This document shows positions 8,523 through 17,250 of a stretch of 64,000 nt of DNA, piece by piece. The notes under the pieces are model-generated. The model was not told the DNA's origin and did not search any database. It was given only the letters and a program-made list of their open reading frames with translations. Position numbers and translations under genes: made by a program. This DNA comes from CAVWXT01 sp963759115 (GTDB taxonomy: Bacteria > Planctomycetota > Planctomycetia > Pirellulales > Thermoguttaceae), in assembly GCA_963759115.1 (NCBI GenBank), contig CAVWXT010000005.1:2542001-2606000 (forward strand). The letters run 5' to 3'. Each line of letters opens with the position of its first letter. Position 1 is the stretch's first letter.

Positions 8523-11500
8523 TCAGAACCGGAGCGACTCGGGCAACATGTCCTTCACGCGGTTCAACATGCCGCTGCGTTCGGGCGGTTTCTCCTCGGC
8601 GGCTCGTGATGCCGCGGGCTTGGTGGCGATCGCCTCCGCGGGAGTCGCGCCGGGTTGCAACGGCACGTTCTCTTCGAGAAAGCGCGGCCAGTAGCCTTCC
8701 AGCAGGCGAAGGCAGTCGCCGATTTTTCCATTCTGAAGCTTCACTTGGGCCAGCGTAACGAGTCTCCCCAACTCCCGAACCTCGGAATCCCGGAATGCCA
8801 GCCCGAAAACCTGCACGTCGTCGACCCACACTTCGCCGGCGCCCATCAGGTCGAACCGCACGCGGAGCGAGGTAAGACCTTCCAGCGGCAGGTCGTCGAC
8901 GGGGAGAACGTACTTGCTCCATTCCGTCAGGATGGGTTTCGCGGGTTGCCCGGCGTCCGCCGCTGAGCCGACGGGGCCAAAGCGATAATAATCGCGCCCG
9001 TGAAACTTCCCCTCCAACGACAGCCGCAGAGGTGGTTGCCGGGCGGCGTCCGATACGCGGAGCCAAACCGCCATCGTGAGCCGGCCCGTGGGGGGCACCG
9101 AGAACGGACGGCTCTTCAGAGAGGCTACAGGGCCGGTGCTGCTGATCTTCACCGATTGATTGCCGCCGTGCTTCTGCGATTTGTCCAACTGAATGCTGAC
9201 GCCGCTTCTGGCCATAACGGTCCAATCGGCGATTTGGCCGTCGCCAGCCGCCGGGCGCTCGAAGCCGGTGTTGGCCAGCACGTCCAACGGCGGTGGATTG
9301 CGGAGCGCGGCCGCCCGAGCGCCGAGCTTGTTGATTTGCGAGCCCAGGGCGGCCTCGACGGCCTCGGGCCAGGTGGCCTGCGGATTGGAAAACTGTACGC
9401 TCGGCTCCGACAACTGCGCCGCCACCAGGTCGTACGGCTCTAGCCGCACCTCCCAACACAGGCCCGAGCCTGCATCCGGCTTCAGCGCCGAGATCTTCCG
9501 CGCGCCAGAGAGTTCCTCGATGCGGCAGGCGGGGCTGGCCTCCACGTGGACCCGCGCCGTGGTGGGAAACGGGGCGTCGTTGACGGCATACAGGTAGGTT
9601 CGGCCGCCGAAGGCGCCGCTGCGGAAGGTGACCGGCTGTGCGGCGTCGGAGGCCTGGCGGTTGCTCACCAACTGGAAGCGAATCGACGGCAACGAGCGAT
9701 AGGCGGCCACAAGGTCGCGGACCGAATCTTCCTGCCCCATCGGCAGCAGCCAGCCGCCGTCGGCCATCACCTGGGAATCGAGCGTGGCCAGACTGTGGAC
9801 GAATCGCTGCCGGTTCTGCTCGCCCGAAGGCACCGGCTGGGAAACCAGCAACGCGTGGCTGGGCTTGAAGGGGCTCTTCTGGTCGAACGATTCGATGTGG
9901 AGTTCCCGCGGCTGGTGAAAGAAGAGGCTGCCGGAGGTGGCGCCAGTCTGAAAGCAGCGGTCGACGTCGGCCATTTGGCCGATTTCGAGGTCTGCGGCGC
10001 GGGCGGCGAGGCTGCCTTGGGGCTGGAGTCGTTCCGGCCGCAACAAGACGATGCGCTGCTGGTCGTCCTGATAATGGCGGGCGTCGATGCCCACTCGGAG
10101 CAACGCCGCCGCCATCGTGGTTTGCTGCGGCAGTGCGGGCCGCAGTTCGGCCTCTGATTCCGGTCCGCCGATCATGCCGGCCCCGGCCAGATACAGCCGG
10201 CTGCCGGGGCGGATCGCGGCGAGCTCCTCGCAGACACGGCGGTAGAACTTGTTGAGTTGGGCCGCACGCCAGTCCAGCCAAGCCTTGCGGTGCGGTTCCT
10301 GGGCAAGCAGCGCCGACCGTTCGGCGAAGCGCTGCGGACCGTCGCCCGGCAGGTGCAGTTTCGCATAACGCTCGAATTGGGCGATCGTCGTGTCGTCCAG
10401 TCCCCAGTCGGGCCCGGGAAGCTGTGCGTAGCCGTCGGCCGACAGTTGCACGGCCAGGCCGGTGAAGGACGGATGTTGTGCGTAGCGTTGGGCCAACTCC
10501 CGCAGTACGTCGAGCATGGCCTGCTGCACGCGCGGGTGGAGCACGTTGTAATATGGGGCCAGGCCGCGTTGGGCCGGCCAAGTAGCGCACCAGGAGGCGC
10601 CGTCGGCGCCGATCCACTCGATCCCCTGCGCGTCGGCCCCGCCGGCGCGGCGGATCGCCTCCAACTCGGGCAAAGGGGCCGCAAACGCGAGGGTGGGAAT
10701 CAGTTGCAGGTCCTCGCGATCGCACAGCCGGAAAAGCATCTCCAGGACGTCCTTGCGAACCGGGTCCTGGGCCGAGGCAAAGAACGCGCCCGTGTCGTAG
10801 CGCGGCGTCGGCTCCAGGAGCGTGCTGGGATAGATCGTGCTGCCGTCGGCCAGCACGGTCAGCATCAATCCGTTGTAGCCGGCGTGATTCAGGTATTCGA
10901 CCAACCGCGTGCCCCCCTCGTAGAACGTCCACCAGTCGTCCAGGCTGCGGCCGCTCCAGGAGTCGAGACATTCGTTGGCCGAGAAGTTCTCGGGGAACAT
11001 GGGGCGATCGAGGTACGCCGCCAGCAGCCGGCGGTTCGGCACGGCACGCTCCGGCAGAGTGCGCGGCAACCGCTCGCCGCCGGCCAACACGCGAATCTTG
11101 CCGTATACCGCGGGCGCGTGCTCGCGGCCGTTCGTGACCAACAGCAGCGGCGTGGTGGTGCGCGGCCAGAAGACCAGGCGATGCCGCTGCCAGCGCGGGG
11201 CCGCGGCCGGGCCGATCGCCTCCGCGCCGTTGTCCACGCCCGAATCCAAGCCGAGGGGCGTCATCGCGCCGGAGGCGTTCGGCTCGACGATGCTGATCCC
11301 CAGGGTCTGCGGTACGTCGCTGGGGTACTCCACCTCCAAGACGTGCGGCCGGCCGGGCTGGCTGATGGGCAACCAATAGGCCTCCCAACTCGTGTCGGGC
11401 GAGTCGGCGTTGGCGGCCAATTGCACCAACTCCCCGAGGGCGTGGCGGCGCGGTTGCAGGCAGTCGTTGCCCAACGGCCCCTTCAAGAACTGCGGCAGGC

Positions 11501-12497
11501 GGGCCCTGGTCAGTTGCAGTTGCGGCAGCTTGTTGAGTTTGTCGAACCACCGCGGGTTGGCCGGATCGATCTCCACCACCGGAGCGAACTCGCGATCCGC
11601 CCGCGACACCGGCGGCCGCTGGGGGCTGAGCACGAGCAGTTGCACGCGCCGCTCGGCGATCGTGCGTTTCCAATTCAACGGCTGCCGGACCCGTTGCGAC
11701 CAGTTCGGACTGTTCGCCGCCGCAATCGCGACGTCGTACACGCCCTCCTCGCCGGGGAGCGGGACTTCGACGGGGATTCGCGCCTCTTGGCCGGCCTGTA
11801 TGTCCTGCTGCTGCGACCAAAGCTCCTTGCCGCCGGCGTTGAGGAGTTGAACCTTGATCCTCGCCCTGCCCCCCGCGGCCAGCGGCAGGGCGTGCGCTTC
11901 GAGGTCGAACTTGAAAACCTCGCCGGACGCGAACACCAGGCTTTCGCGCGAGTGACTCACGCGGAGCGAATCGCCCGGCGCACGCATCACCAGCAACCGG
12001 TTGCCTTGGCTGTCGATGCCCCTGTTGACAAACTCGCCGGAGAGATCGGCCAGCGGAACCGCGACGGCCGCCGCCCGCTCCGAGTCGTCGGCAGGCGAGA
12101 GTTGGATGAGCAACTTGGCGGAGATCGGGGCGACAACCAGCAACTCGACTCCGTCGTAGCCGCGCGGACTGCGCTGTCGAATCACGAGATGCTGCTCACC
12201 GCCGTTCGGGTTGCCTTCGAGCCACATCGAGCCGGGCTCATCGGCCTCGATGCCCATCGGGCGCGGTTCCGAGAGCGATCCCTCGCTTACCGAGATCGTG
12301 CCTTGCCAGGCGCGGTCTGGTCCGCCTCCCCAGGCAATCCGTACCCGGTGGTCATCGGCCTGCAGGGCGCCAGACGGGATCGTCCACAAAACCAACCACG
12401 CCAGTAGCGCAGCGCGGCAACGTCCCGCGGCGAGCACCGCCGGAACTCTCGGCAGAATACGTCCCTGCGATGTCCTCGGACTTCCCTGTCCGGCCAT
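8523..12497 (-). CDS. large secreted glycoside-hydrolase-like protein (GHL10 type)
   Basis: The frame is open without breaks for 1324 residues from ATG 12495-12497. I choose this start because a typical signal peptide follows (basic region, then AALLAWLVLWTIPSGALQA). The open frame extends 70 codons further upstream, but that part has no signal peptide. The first half is probably beta-rich. The middle (about residues 520-830) looks like a TIM barrel of the family-10-like glycosidase group: RLVEYLNHAGYNGLML, LQLIPTLAFAAPL, YAQHPSFTGLAVQLSADG. A carbohydrate-binding-like beta sandwich follows near the C-terminus (TGFERP...WTVMARSG, EVWVDDVQVFG). It probably acts on polysaccharide outside the cytoplasm. 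I cannot name a substrate or the catalytic acids with confidence. It is the first gene of the leftward cluster. Confidence 0.65.
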   Translation of the reverse strand: MAGQGSPRTSQGRILPRVPAVLAAGRCRAALLAWLVLWTIPSGALQADDHRVRIAWGGGPDRAWQGTISVSEGSLSEPRPMGIEADEPGSMWLEGNPNGGEQHLVIRQRSPRGYDGVELLVVAPISAKLLIQLSPADDSERAAAVAVPLADLSGEFVNRGIDSQGNRLLVMRAPGDSLRVSHSRESLVFASGEVFKFDLEAHALPLAAGGRARIKVQLLNAGGKELWSQQQDIQAGQEARIPVEVPLPGEEGVYDVAIAAANSPNWSQRVRQPLNWKRTIAERRVQLLVLSPQRPPVSRADREFAPVVEIDPANPRWFDKLNKLPQLQLTRARLPQFLKGPLGNDCLQPRRHALGELVQLAANADSPDTSWEAYWLPISQPGRPHVLEVEYPSDVPQTLGISIVEPNASGAMTPLGLDSGVDNGAEAIGPAAAPRWQRHRLVFWPRTTTPLLLVTNGREHAPAVYGKIRVLAGGERLPRTLPERAVPNRRLLAAYLDRPMFPENFSANECLDSWSGRSLDDWWTFYEGGTRLVEYLNHAGYNGLMLTVLADGSTIYPSTLLEPTPRYDTGAFFASAQDPVRKDVLEMLFRLCDREDLQLIPTLAFAAPLPELEAIRRAGGADAQGIEWIGADGASWCATWPAQRGLAPYYNVLHPRVQQAMLDVLRELAQRYAQHPSFTGLAVQLSADGYAQLPGPDWGLDDTTIAQFERYAKLHLPGDGPQRFAERSALLAQEPHRKAWLDWRAAQLNKFYRRVCEELAAIRPGSRLYLAGAGMIGGPESEAELRPALPQQTTMAAALLRVGIDARHYQDDQQRIVLLRPERLQPQGSLAARAADLEIGQMADVDRCFQTGATSGSLFFHQPRELHIESFDQKSPFKPSHALLVSQPVPSGEQNRQRFVHSLATLDSQVMADGGWLLPMGQEDSVRDLVAAYRSLPSIRFQLVSNRQASDAAQPVTFRSGAFGGRTYLYAVNDAPFPTTARVHVEASPACRIEELSGARKISALKPDAGSGLCWEVRLEPYDLVAAQLSEPSVQFSNPQATWPEAVEAALGSQINKLGARAAALRNPPPLDVLANTGFERPAAGDGQIADWTVMARSGVSIQLDKSQKHGGNQSVKISSTGPVASLKSRPFSVPPTGRLTMAVWLRVSDAARQPPLRLSLEGKFHGRDYYRFGPVGSAADAGQPAKPILTEWSKYVLPVDDLPLEGLTSLRVRFDLMGAGEVWVDDVQVFGLAFRDSEVRELGRLVTLAQVKLQNGKIGDCLRLLEGYWPRFLEENVPLQPGATPAEAIATKPAASRAAEEKPPERSGMLNRVKDMLPESLRF

Positions 12498-13198
12498 CGT
12501 CGATCCCGTGGGCAAAGGGCAACGTGCACAATCCGAGCGGATTATAATGAAAACCCTCGCCTTCCCACTATCCCGATTGGGCGGAAAAAAACGCAGGTTG
12601 ACGCGGAAACGGCGGGGGAATGGGGTGCCTGTAAATACTGGTGAAAATTGCCAATGTGGGTCGTAGGCAGCGGGGTGCCTGAAATGCACCACGGACTCCG
12701 AATGCAAAATGGGTAATTTGGCGAATATGCGTGTATTAGCTACAAACGCTTATGCACTAGCTACTTACGGAGATTACGCTACGCTGAAGCAACGCCATTT
12801 TGACCCAACAGGCGTTGGTTGGAAGCGTAGCTACGCATGGCGTATTTGGGTCGAACGGGCGCAACCAACTCGGTGGCCCGAAAACCGCTAATTTGGCGTC
12901 GGGAATTCCTCGTTCTCGCGGGGGCACCTCCATGAGTCGGCCGTTAAACGCAATCGGCGAGCCGAATCCAGAGGTGGCCAAAACGCCGACTTGAATAATG
13001 CGTCTTGCTGCGGTATTGTATACCGATGTTCATGTACGGCTTGCGTTGCGCGTACGGGAGCCAGGCTGACATTCGGCGTCGAAGACCCCTCTCTGCAACG
13101 GCGTGCGCCGCCGTTCCAGTCCCCGGATCGTGCTGTCGAAGGTCTCACGGCGTCGTCTGGATGCGTCACCATTTTCCCCGCAGGTCGGGCTAAGCACC
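12498..13198. other. 700-base non-coding region with locally lower GC and palindromes
   Basis: I see no convincing gene here. The stretch 12710-12900 is clearly less GC-rich than its neighbours. It is bounded by a 10-base direct repeat (TAATTTGGCG, 12714-12723 and 12889-12898). Inside it lie a perfect 12-base palindrome GCGTAGCTACGC (12825-12836) and loosely complementary pieces such as TTGACCCAA with TTTGGGTCGAA. A structured RNA or a degraded mobile fragment is possible. Confidence 0.4.
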
Positions 13199-14155
13199 GT
13201 GACTCAAGTAATCCCTACGGAGCGAAAATCGGCGGTGCTCACGCCCTCCAGCTTGGCCTGCCTGGCACACGTTCCCACGGTCAACTTGACGGCAGGCTGC
13301 GCGCATGAGTGCCGCTACTGTTATGCCCGCGGCTACCTGACGCACCCTGGTGAGGGCAAGGTCAGATTTTACACGAATACGCTTGTGAAGTTGCAGGAGG
13401 AGTTGCCGCGCAAACGCGAGAAGCCGACCACGGTGTATTTCAGTCCGTCGAGCGATCCCTTCCAGCCGGTGCCCGAGGTCCTGAATATGGCTTATGACGT
13501 GTTCAGGGTCCTCTTGGAATCGGGAGATCGGCGTAGCGTTCGTCACTAAGGGGCGGATTCCCGAACGGCATCGCAAGCTGTTGGCGGCCCATGCGCCACT
13601 GGTCCAGGGGCGGATCGGACTGATTACTCTTGATCCAGCAGTCGCCGCCGCATTTGAACCGGGCGCGGCGACCCCCGAAGTTCGCCTGGCGCAAGCGGCG
13701 GAACTGATCGGCGCACACGTCCCAATCGAGGCTAGGCTCGACCCGATCTTGCCCAGCGTAAGCGACGGTGCGGACTGCCTGGAGCCGCTCTGTGTGGCGT
13801 TGGCGCACGTCGGCGTTCGCAAAATTGCCGCCAGCGCCCTCTTTCTTCGGCCGGCAGTGATCGGATCACTGCGGCGGCATGTGGCGGACAAGGTGATGCT
13901 CGGTAGGATGTTGGACCATTTCGCAAGCGCCGAAAGTTTGGCGATCCACGCGGACAACAGCCGAGTGCGAGCGCTGCCAACCGAGGCGCATCTTGAGATC
14001 ATGGAGCGTCTGAGAGCCATTGCACAACATCACGGCCTGGAGGTCCTTGTCTGTGCCTGCAGAACCCCGACATTTCCCGTGGTTCCTGCCACATATCTGG
14101 CTGCTGGCCGCCTGCGGCCCGCAGCGGCAGCCAATTGGGACTATTCCAACCGTAG
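13199..14155 (+). CDS. SPL-family radical SAM protein (two frameshifts)
   Basis: Joining the frames gives about 318 residues. The start is taken as GTG 13199-13201. The 4Fe-4S/AdoMet motif CAHECRYCYARG (CX3CX2C) is near residue 34. Family signatures include TPSSLACLAHVPTVN, VYFSPSSDPFQPVPEVL, VAFVTKGRIPERH, ARLDPILP and, at the end, NPDISRGSCHISG. The family is related to spore photoproduct lyase, but its substrate in non-sporulating bacteria is not established. The frame breaks near 13527 and again near 14062, just before the conserved C-terminal cysteine motif. Both breaks leave the conserved sequence continuous in another frame. The gene stands alone between two leftward genes. Confidence 0.8.
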
Positions 14156-14294
14156 CAGCCGTGCGCAAGACACGCGGTATATCTCCTGAGTAAACTGGCA
14201 AGACCTAACGCACCAGAGAACCCCAAGTACCTGCCGGTGATATGCCCATGCGGGGCTTTGCCTGAGACAGGGGCTCTTTACTGGCACTATCAAG

Positions 14295-14777
14295 TCACCT
14301 CTCGTAGGTCCCCATCAACTCGCTCTCGGCCAGGATGTGGGTGCTGATCTCGTCCATAATGGTCCTCTTATCCAGCCCCGGCTCGACCACCATGTGCGCT
14401 TCGACGGCGTAAAGCTTGAAGTAGTAATGATGCACGCCGTGATTCGGCGGGGGCATCGGGCCGCGGTAGCCGATCAAGTCGCCATTGGGCCACGAATTCC
14501 TGCCCTGGAGGGCGCCGCTCGGATCCCTCAGCCGCGGCCTGCGAGGCACGCCTTCCGGCAACCTCTTCGCAGTGGCGGGAATCTTGTAGATCACCCAGTG
14601 GACCCACGGCTCGGTCGTGGGAGAATCGGGGTCCTCGCAGGTGAGCACCAATTCCTTGGTGCCTTCCGGCAGCCCCGTCCAAGACAGCGGGGGGGAAACG
14701 TTCGCGCCTTCGCTCGCGTATTTCATGGGAATCGGCTGTCCCGCGGCAAAGGCCGAACTCATGAGTTGGAGAGTCAT
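14295..14777 (-). CDS. YbhB/YbcL-type phosphatidylethanolamine-binding protein
   Basis: The start at ATG 14775-14777 is fixed by a strong ribosome-binding site (AAGGAGGAACG, about 6 bases upstream); the longer open frame to 14852 has no such site. The protein is 160 residues. The PEBP signatures are present: YASEGANVSPPLSWTGLPEG, CEDPDSPT, WVHWVIYKIP, YRGPMPPP and HHYYFKLYA. These form the anion-binding pocket of this cytoplasmic family, whose bacterial role is unclear. It is a single gene, convergent with the SPL-type gene on its left. Confidence 0.9.
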   Translation of the reverse strand: MTLQLMSSAFAAGQPIPMKYASEGANVSPPLSWTGLPEGTKELVLTCEDPDSPTTEPWVHWVIYKIPATAKRLPEGVPRRPRLRDPSGALQGRNSWPNGDLIGYRGPMPPPNHGVHHYYFKLYAVEAHMVVEPGLDKRTIMDEISTHILAESELMGTYER

Positions 14778-15019
14778 CCGCGTTCCTCCTTCGGACTGGC
14801 CGCTTGCCCTCCGGCCAGTCTTCCTACCAGTAATCGCCGCTTCGTCTGACAAGTATTGCCGACCACAGAGTCAGCCGAACGCAGGGCGACACCGATCAAT
14901 GAAATGGAGCGTACGCCAATTCTTTATATCCTCGATCGTATGACTATGCAAGCCCACACGCTGGGGCGGGGTAAAGCGACCGCGGCTATGGCTTTACATG
15001 GAGGGCGTTTCAATTCGGC

Positions 15020-16483
15020 TCAGCCTTTCACGACGCCTACGGGCCGCAGCCGGGCGACCTTGCGGGCCAGTCCCGCCTTGTGGACCACGTCGACCACCAG
15101 GCTGACGTCCTTGTAGGCGGCGGGCTGTTCCTCGGCGAGCCCCTTCCAGCTTCGGCACTTGGCGATAATGCCCTTCTCGGCCAGTTCGCGGTCGATCCGG
15201 CGACCCTGGGCGTTCTGGACGGCCGCGGTGCGGCTCATCACGCGGCCGGCGCCGTGGCAGGTCGTGCCGAAGGTCCGCTCCATGCTGCCGGGCTGGCCCA
15301 CCAAGACCCAACTCGCCCGGCCCATGTCGCCGGGGATGATCACCGGCTGGCCGATCGGACGGTAGCGCTGGGGCAGCTCGCGGTGCCCGGCCGGAAACGC
15401 CCGCGTCGCGCCCTTGCGATGCACGCACACCAGCCGGCGGCGGCCTTCGATCTCGTGTTCCTCCATCTTGGCGATGTTGTGGGCCACGTCGTAGACGAGA
15501 TTCATTTGCATGGATTCCCAAGTCCGGTCGAAGAACTCGGCAAAGACCTCGCGGGTCTGCCACATCAGCAACTGGCGGTTCGCCCAGGCGTAGTTCGCCG
15601 CACAACGCATGGCGCCGAGATACTCCTGCCCTTCGCTGCTGTGGACGGGGGCGCACGCCAGTTGGCGGTCGGGCAGTTCGATGCCGTACTTGGCCGGGGC
15701 CTTGCGAAGCATCAGCAGCGCGTCGTCGCACACCTGATACCCCAGCCCGCGGGAGCCGGAGTGGATCATCACGCAAACGCCGTTCTTCTCCAATCCCATC
15801 GTGCGGGCGGCGGCTTCGTCGACCACTTCGTCGACCACTTGCACTTCGAGAAAATGGTTGCCCGAGCCGAGCGTGCCGCACTGGTCGCCGCCGCGCGACA
15901 AGGCCCGCTGGCTCACGCTATCGGGTTCGGCGCCGGGCAGGCAGCCGCCGGCCTCGGTGTGCTCGATGTCGCCGGGCGTGGCCCAACCGCGAGAAACGAG
16001 GTAGGGCGCTCCCTCGGCCAGCAAGCGGCGGAGTTCCTTACCGCCGAAGAGATACGGCCCGCCCGTGCCCACGCCGGCGGGGATGCGGCGGAAGAGGGCC
16101 TCCATCAATGGGCCCATCCGCGGTTGGACGTCGGTGATGCTGAGATTGGTGCGCATCAGCCGCACGCCGCAGTTGATGTCGTAGCCCACGCCGCCCGGCG
16201 AGATCACGCCCCCTTCGGCCGGATCGGTGGCCGACACGCCGCCGATGCAGAAGCCGTAGCCCCAGTGGATGTCGGGCATGGCCAGACTGGCCATCTGGAT
16301 GCCCGGCAGAAAGGCCACGTTGGCCACCTGCTCCGGCGCCTGGTCGCCGCGGATCTGCTGGATCAGCCGCTCGTCGGCGAAGATCCGGCCCTCGACCAGC
16401 ATTCCCATCTTGTAGCTCTTGGGAATCCGCCAGCAGCACTCGTCGATCTGCTCCAGCGGGCCGTTGTAGCCGGGTTTTGACAT
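15020..16483 (-). CDS. rtcB: RNA-splicing ligase RtcB
   Basis: This is an intact 487-residue protein. Metal-binding and guanylation motifs of RtcB are clear: DINCGVRLMRT (cysteine ligand), GSGNHFLEVQ, HSGSRGLG, GTTCHGAGRVMSR. RtcB joins RNA 2',3'-cyclic phosphate or 3'-phosphate ends to 5'-OH ends, using GTP and Mn2+. It repairs tRNA or other cleaved RNA. The gene for archease, the RtcB activator, lies directly upstream on the same strand with a 119-base gap, so the two form a functional pair. No sigma-54/RtcR regulator is nearby. Confidence 0.95.
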   Translation of the reverse strand: MSKPGYNGPLEQIDECCWRIPKSYKMGMLVEGRIFADERLIQQIRGDQAPEQVANVAFLPGIQMASLAMPDIHWGYGFCIGGVSATDPAEGGVISPGGVGYDINCGVRLMRTNLSITDVQPRMGPLMEALFRRIPAGVGTGGPYLFGGKELRRLLAEGAPYLVSRGWATPGDIEHTEAGGCLPGAEPDSVSQRALSRGGDQCGTLGSGNHFLEVQVVDEVVDEAAARTMGLEKNGVCVMIHSGSRGLGYQVCDDALLMLRKAPAKYGIELPDRQLACAPVHSSEGQEYLGAMRCAANYAWANRQLLMWQTREVFAEFFDRTWESMQMNLVYDVAHNIAKMEEHEIEGRRRLVCVHRKGATRAFPAGHRELPQRYRPIGQPVIIPGDMGRASWVLVGQPGSMERTFGTTCHGAGRVMSRTAAVQNAQGRRIDRELAEKGIIAKCRSWKGLAEEQPAAYKDVSLVVDVVHKAGLARKVARLRPVGVVKG

Positions 16484-16509
16484 GGTTGAAACTCCGAAGA
16501 AAGGGATTA

Positions 16510-16601
16510 GGTCTTTGGTCTTGGGTCTTTGGACTTCGGTTTTGGGTCTTCATCGTGGCCACAACGGAGAAGCTAAGACCTAAGTCCCAAGACCAAAGAC
16601 C
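16510..16601. repeat. gene-less inverted repeat of a tandem simple sequence between archease and rtcB
   Basis: The left side carries imperfect tandem units of GGTCTTT/GGTCTTGGG. The right side carries their complement. The outer 16 bases are exact complements (16510-16525, GGTCTTTGGTCTTGGG, and 16586-16601). It fills most of the archease-rtcB spacer and ends right at the archease stop codon. Its design matches the arms of the two four-helix-bundle cassettes at 21861-22475 and 50182-50673, but with no gene inside. Confidence 0.7.
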
Positions 16602-16602
16602 C

Positions 16603-17025
16603 TCATATATCGACAATCACCTCCGCCATCCAGCCCTCGGCCTGCCGCACGACCTTTAGTCCATGCCACGTGACCGCTTTGACCTCGGCGCCGATCTCGT
16701 GTACGTCGGGATTGATCGGTTGGCCTCGGGCCGTGGCCGCCAACTCGGCCGCGGCGGCGGCGATTCGTATCCGCACCTGAAAATCGGACAGCACGACTCG
16801 CCGGGCGTAAAACGTATAGAGCAGTTCGCCGAGCCAGTCGTGCAGCAATTCTTCCAAGTTTTCGGTGCGGAGCTGAAACGTCTTCTCTTCCGTCACGTGG
16901 ACCAGGTCGGGATTGGCGACCAACAACGAAAACAGGCCCTGCGCGGCGTCGGCGAACAACTCCTCGACGTTGTCCGCACGAATCCGAATGCCCACGTCGG
17001 CCGTATGCTCGAAGATCTCGTACAT
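16603..17025 (-). CDS. archease (RtcB activator)
   Basis: This is a 140-residue protein starting at ATG 17023-17025 with MYEIFEHTADVGIRI, the standard archease N-terminus; the frame upstream of it is not conserved. The C-terminus has EVKAVTWHGLKVV and ends WMAEVIVDI, also typical. The acidic residues in HTADVGI and near the C-terminus bind calcium in characterised family members. Archease speeds RtcB guanylation and broadens its nucleotide use. It is upstream of rtcB on the same strand. Confidence 0.93.
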   Translation of the reverse strand: MYEIFEHTADVGIRIRADNVEELFADAAQGLFSLLVANPDLVHVTEEKTFQLRTENLEELLHDWLGELLYTFYARRVVLSDFQVRIRIAAAAAELAATARGQPINPDVHEIGAEVKAVTWHGLKVVRQAEGWMAEVIVDI

Positions 17026-17068
17026 CCAGGCAAATTGTAGCGGGCGATTTACGAAGATCAATCGGACA

Positions 17069-17238
17069 GGGGACTGTCCCAATTTTCGTGGCGCGAGTGA
17101 TGCAACGTTAGAAACCGACGTGGCCGCCACGAAAATGGGACTGTCCCCCTCGCGTCGCGGAAAGGGGACAGGTCCATGTTTTCGGCCCGGCGCGTATTGG
17201 CAAAATGTGGTTTCCCGCCGAAAAATGGACCAGTCCCC
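17069..17238. repeat. two adjacent GGGGACTGTCCCC-type hairpins
   Basis: The first hairpin has arms at 17069-17092 and 17126-17148. They begin GGGGACTGTCCC and continue ATTTTCGTGGC, with one extra base in one arm. A second, less exact hairpin (arms 17164-17185 and 17218-17238) has the related outer sequence GGGGACAGGTCC. They fill the gap between archease and the split membrane gene. Related copies lie at 55414-55509, 55955-56034 and 56446-56546. Confidence 0.8.
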
Positions 17239-17250
17239 AGTCCGGGATGA

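Noticed and set aside
7975..11820. 1281-codon open frame on the - strand
   Set aside because: It overlaps the glycosidase-like gene in another frame and its translation is Arg/Ala/Gly-rich without any motif. The true frame has a signal peptide and recognisable domains.
10257..12407. 716-codon open frame on the + strand
   Set aside because: It is the antisense of the glycosidase-like gene with shadow composition and no ribosome-binding site.
15080..16480. 466-codon open frame on the + strand opposite rtcB
   Set aside because: It is a shadow frame; RtcB on the other strand is certain.
16510..16601. CRISPR array
   Set aside because: The repeats are short, imperfect and directly joined, with an inverted copy on the other side. 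There are no regular spacers and no cas genes. The same holds for the other simple-repeat tracts.
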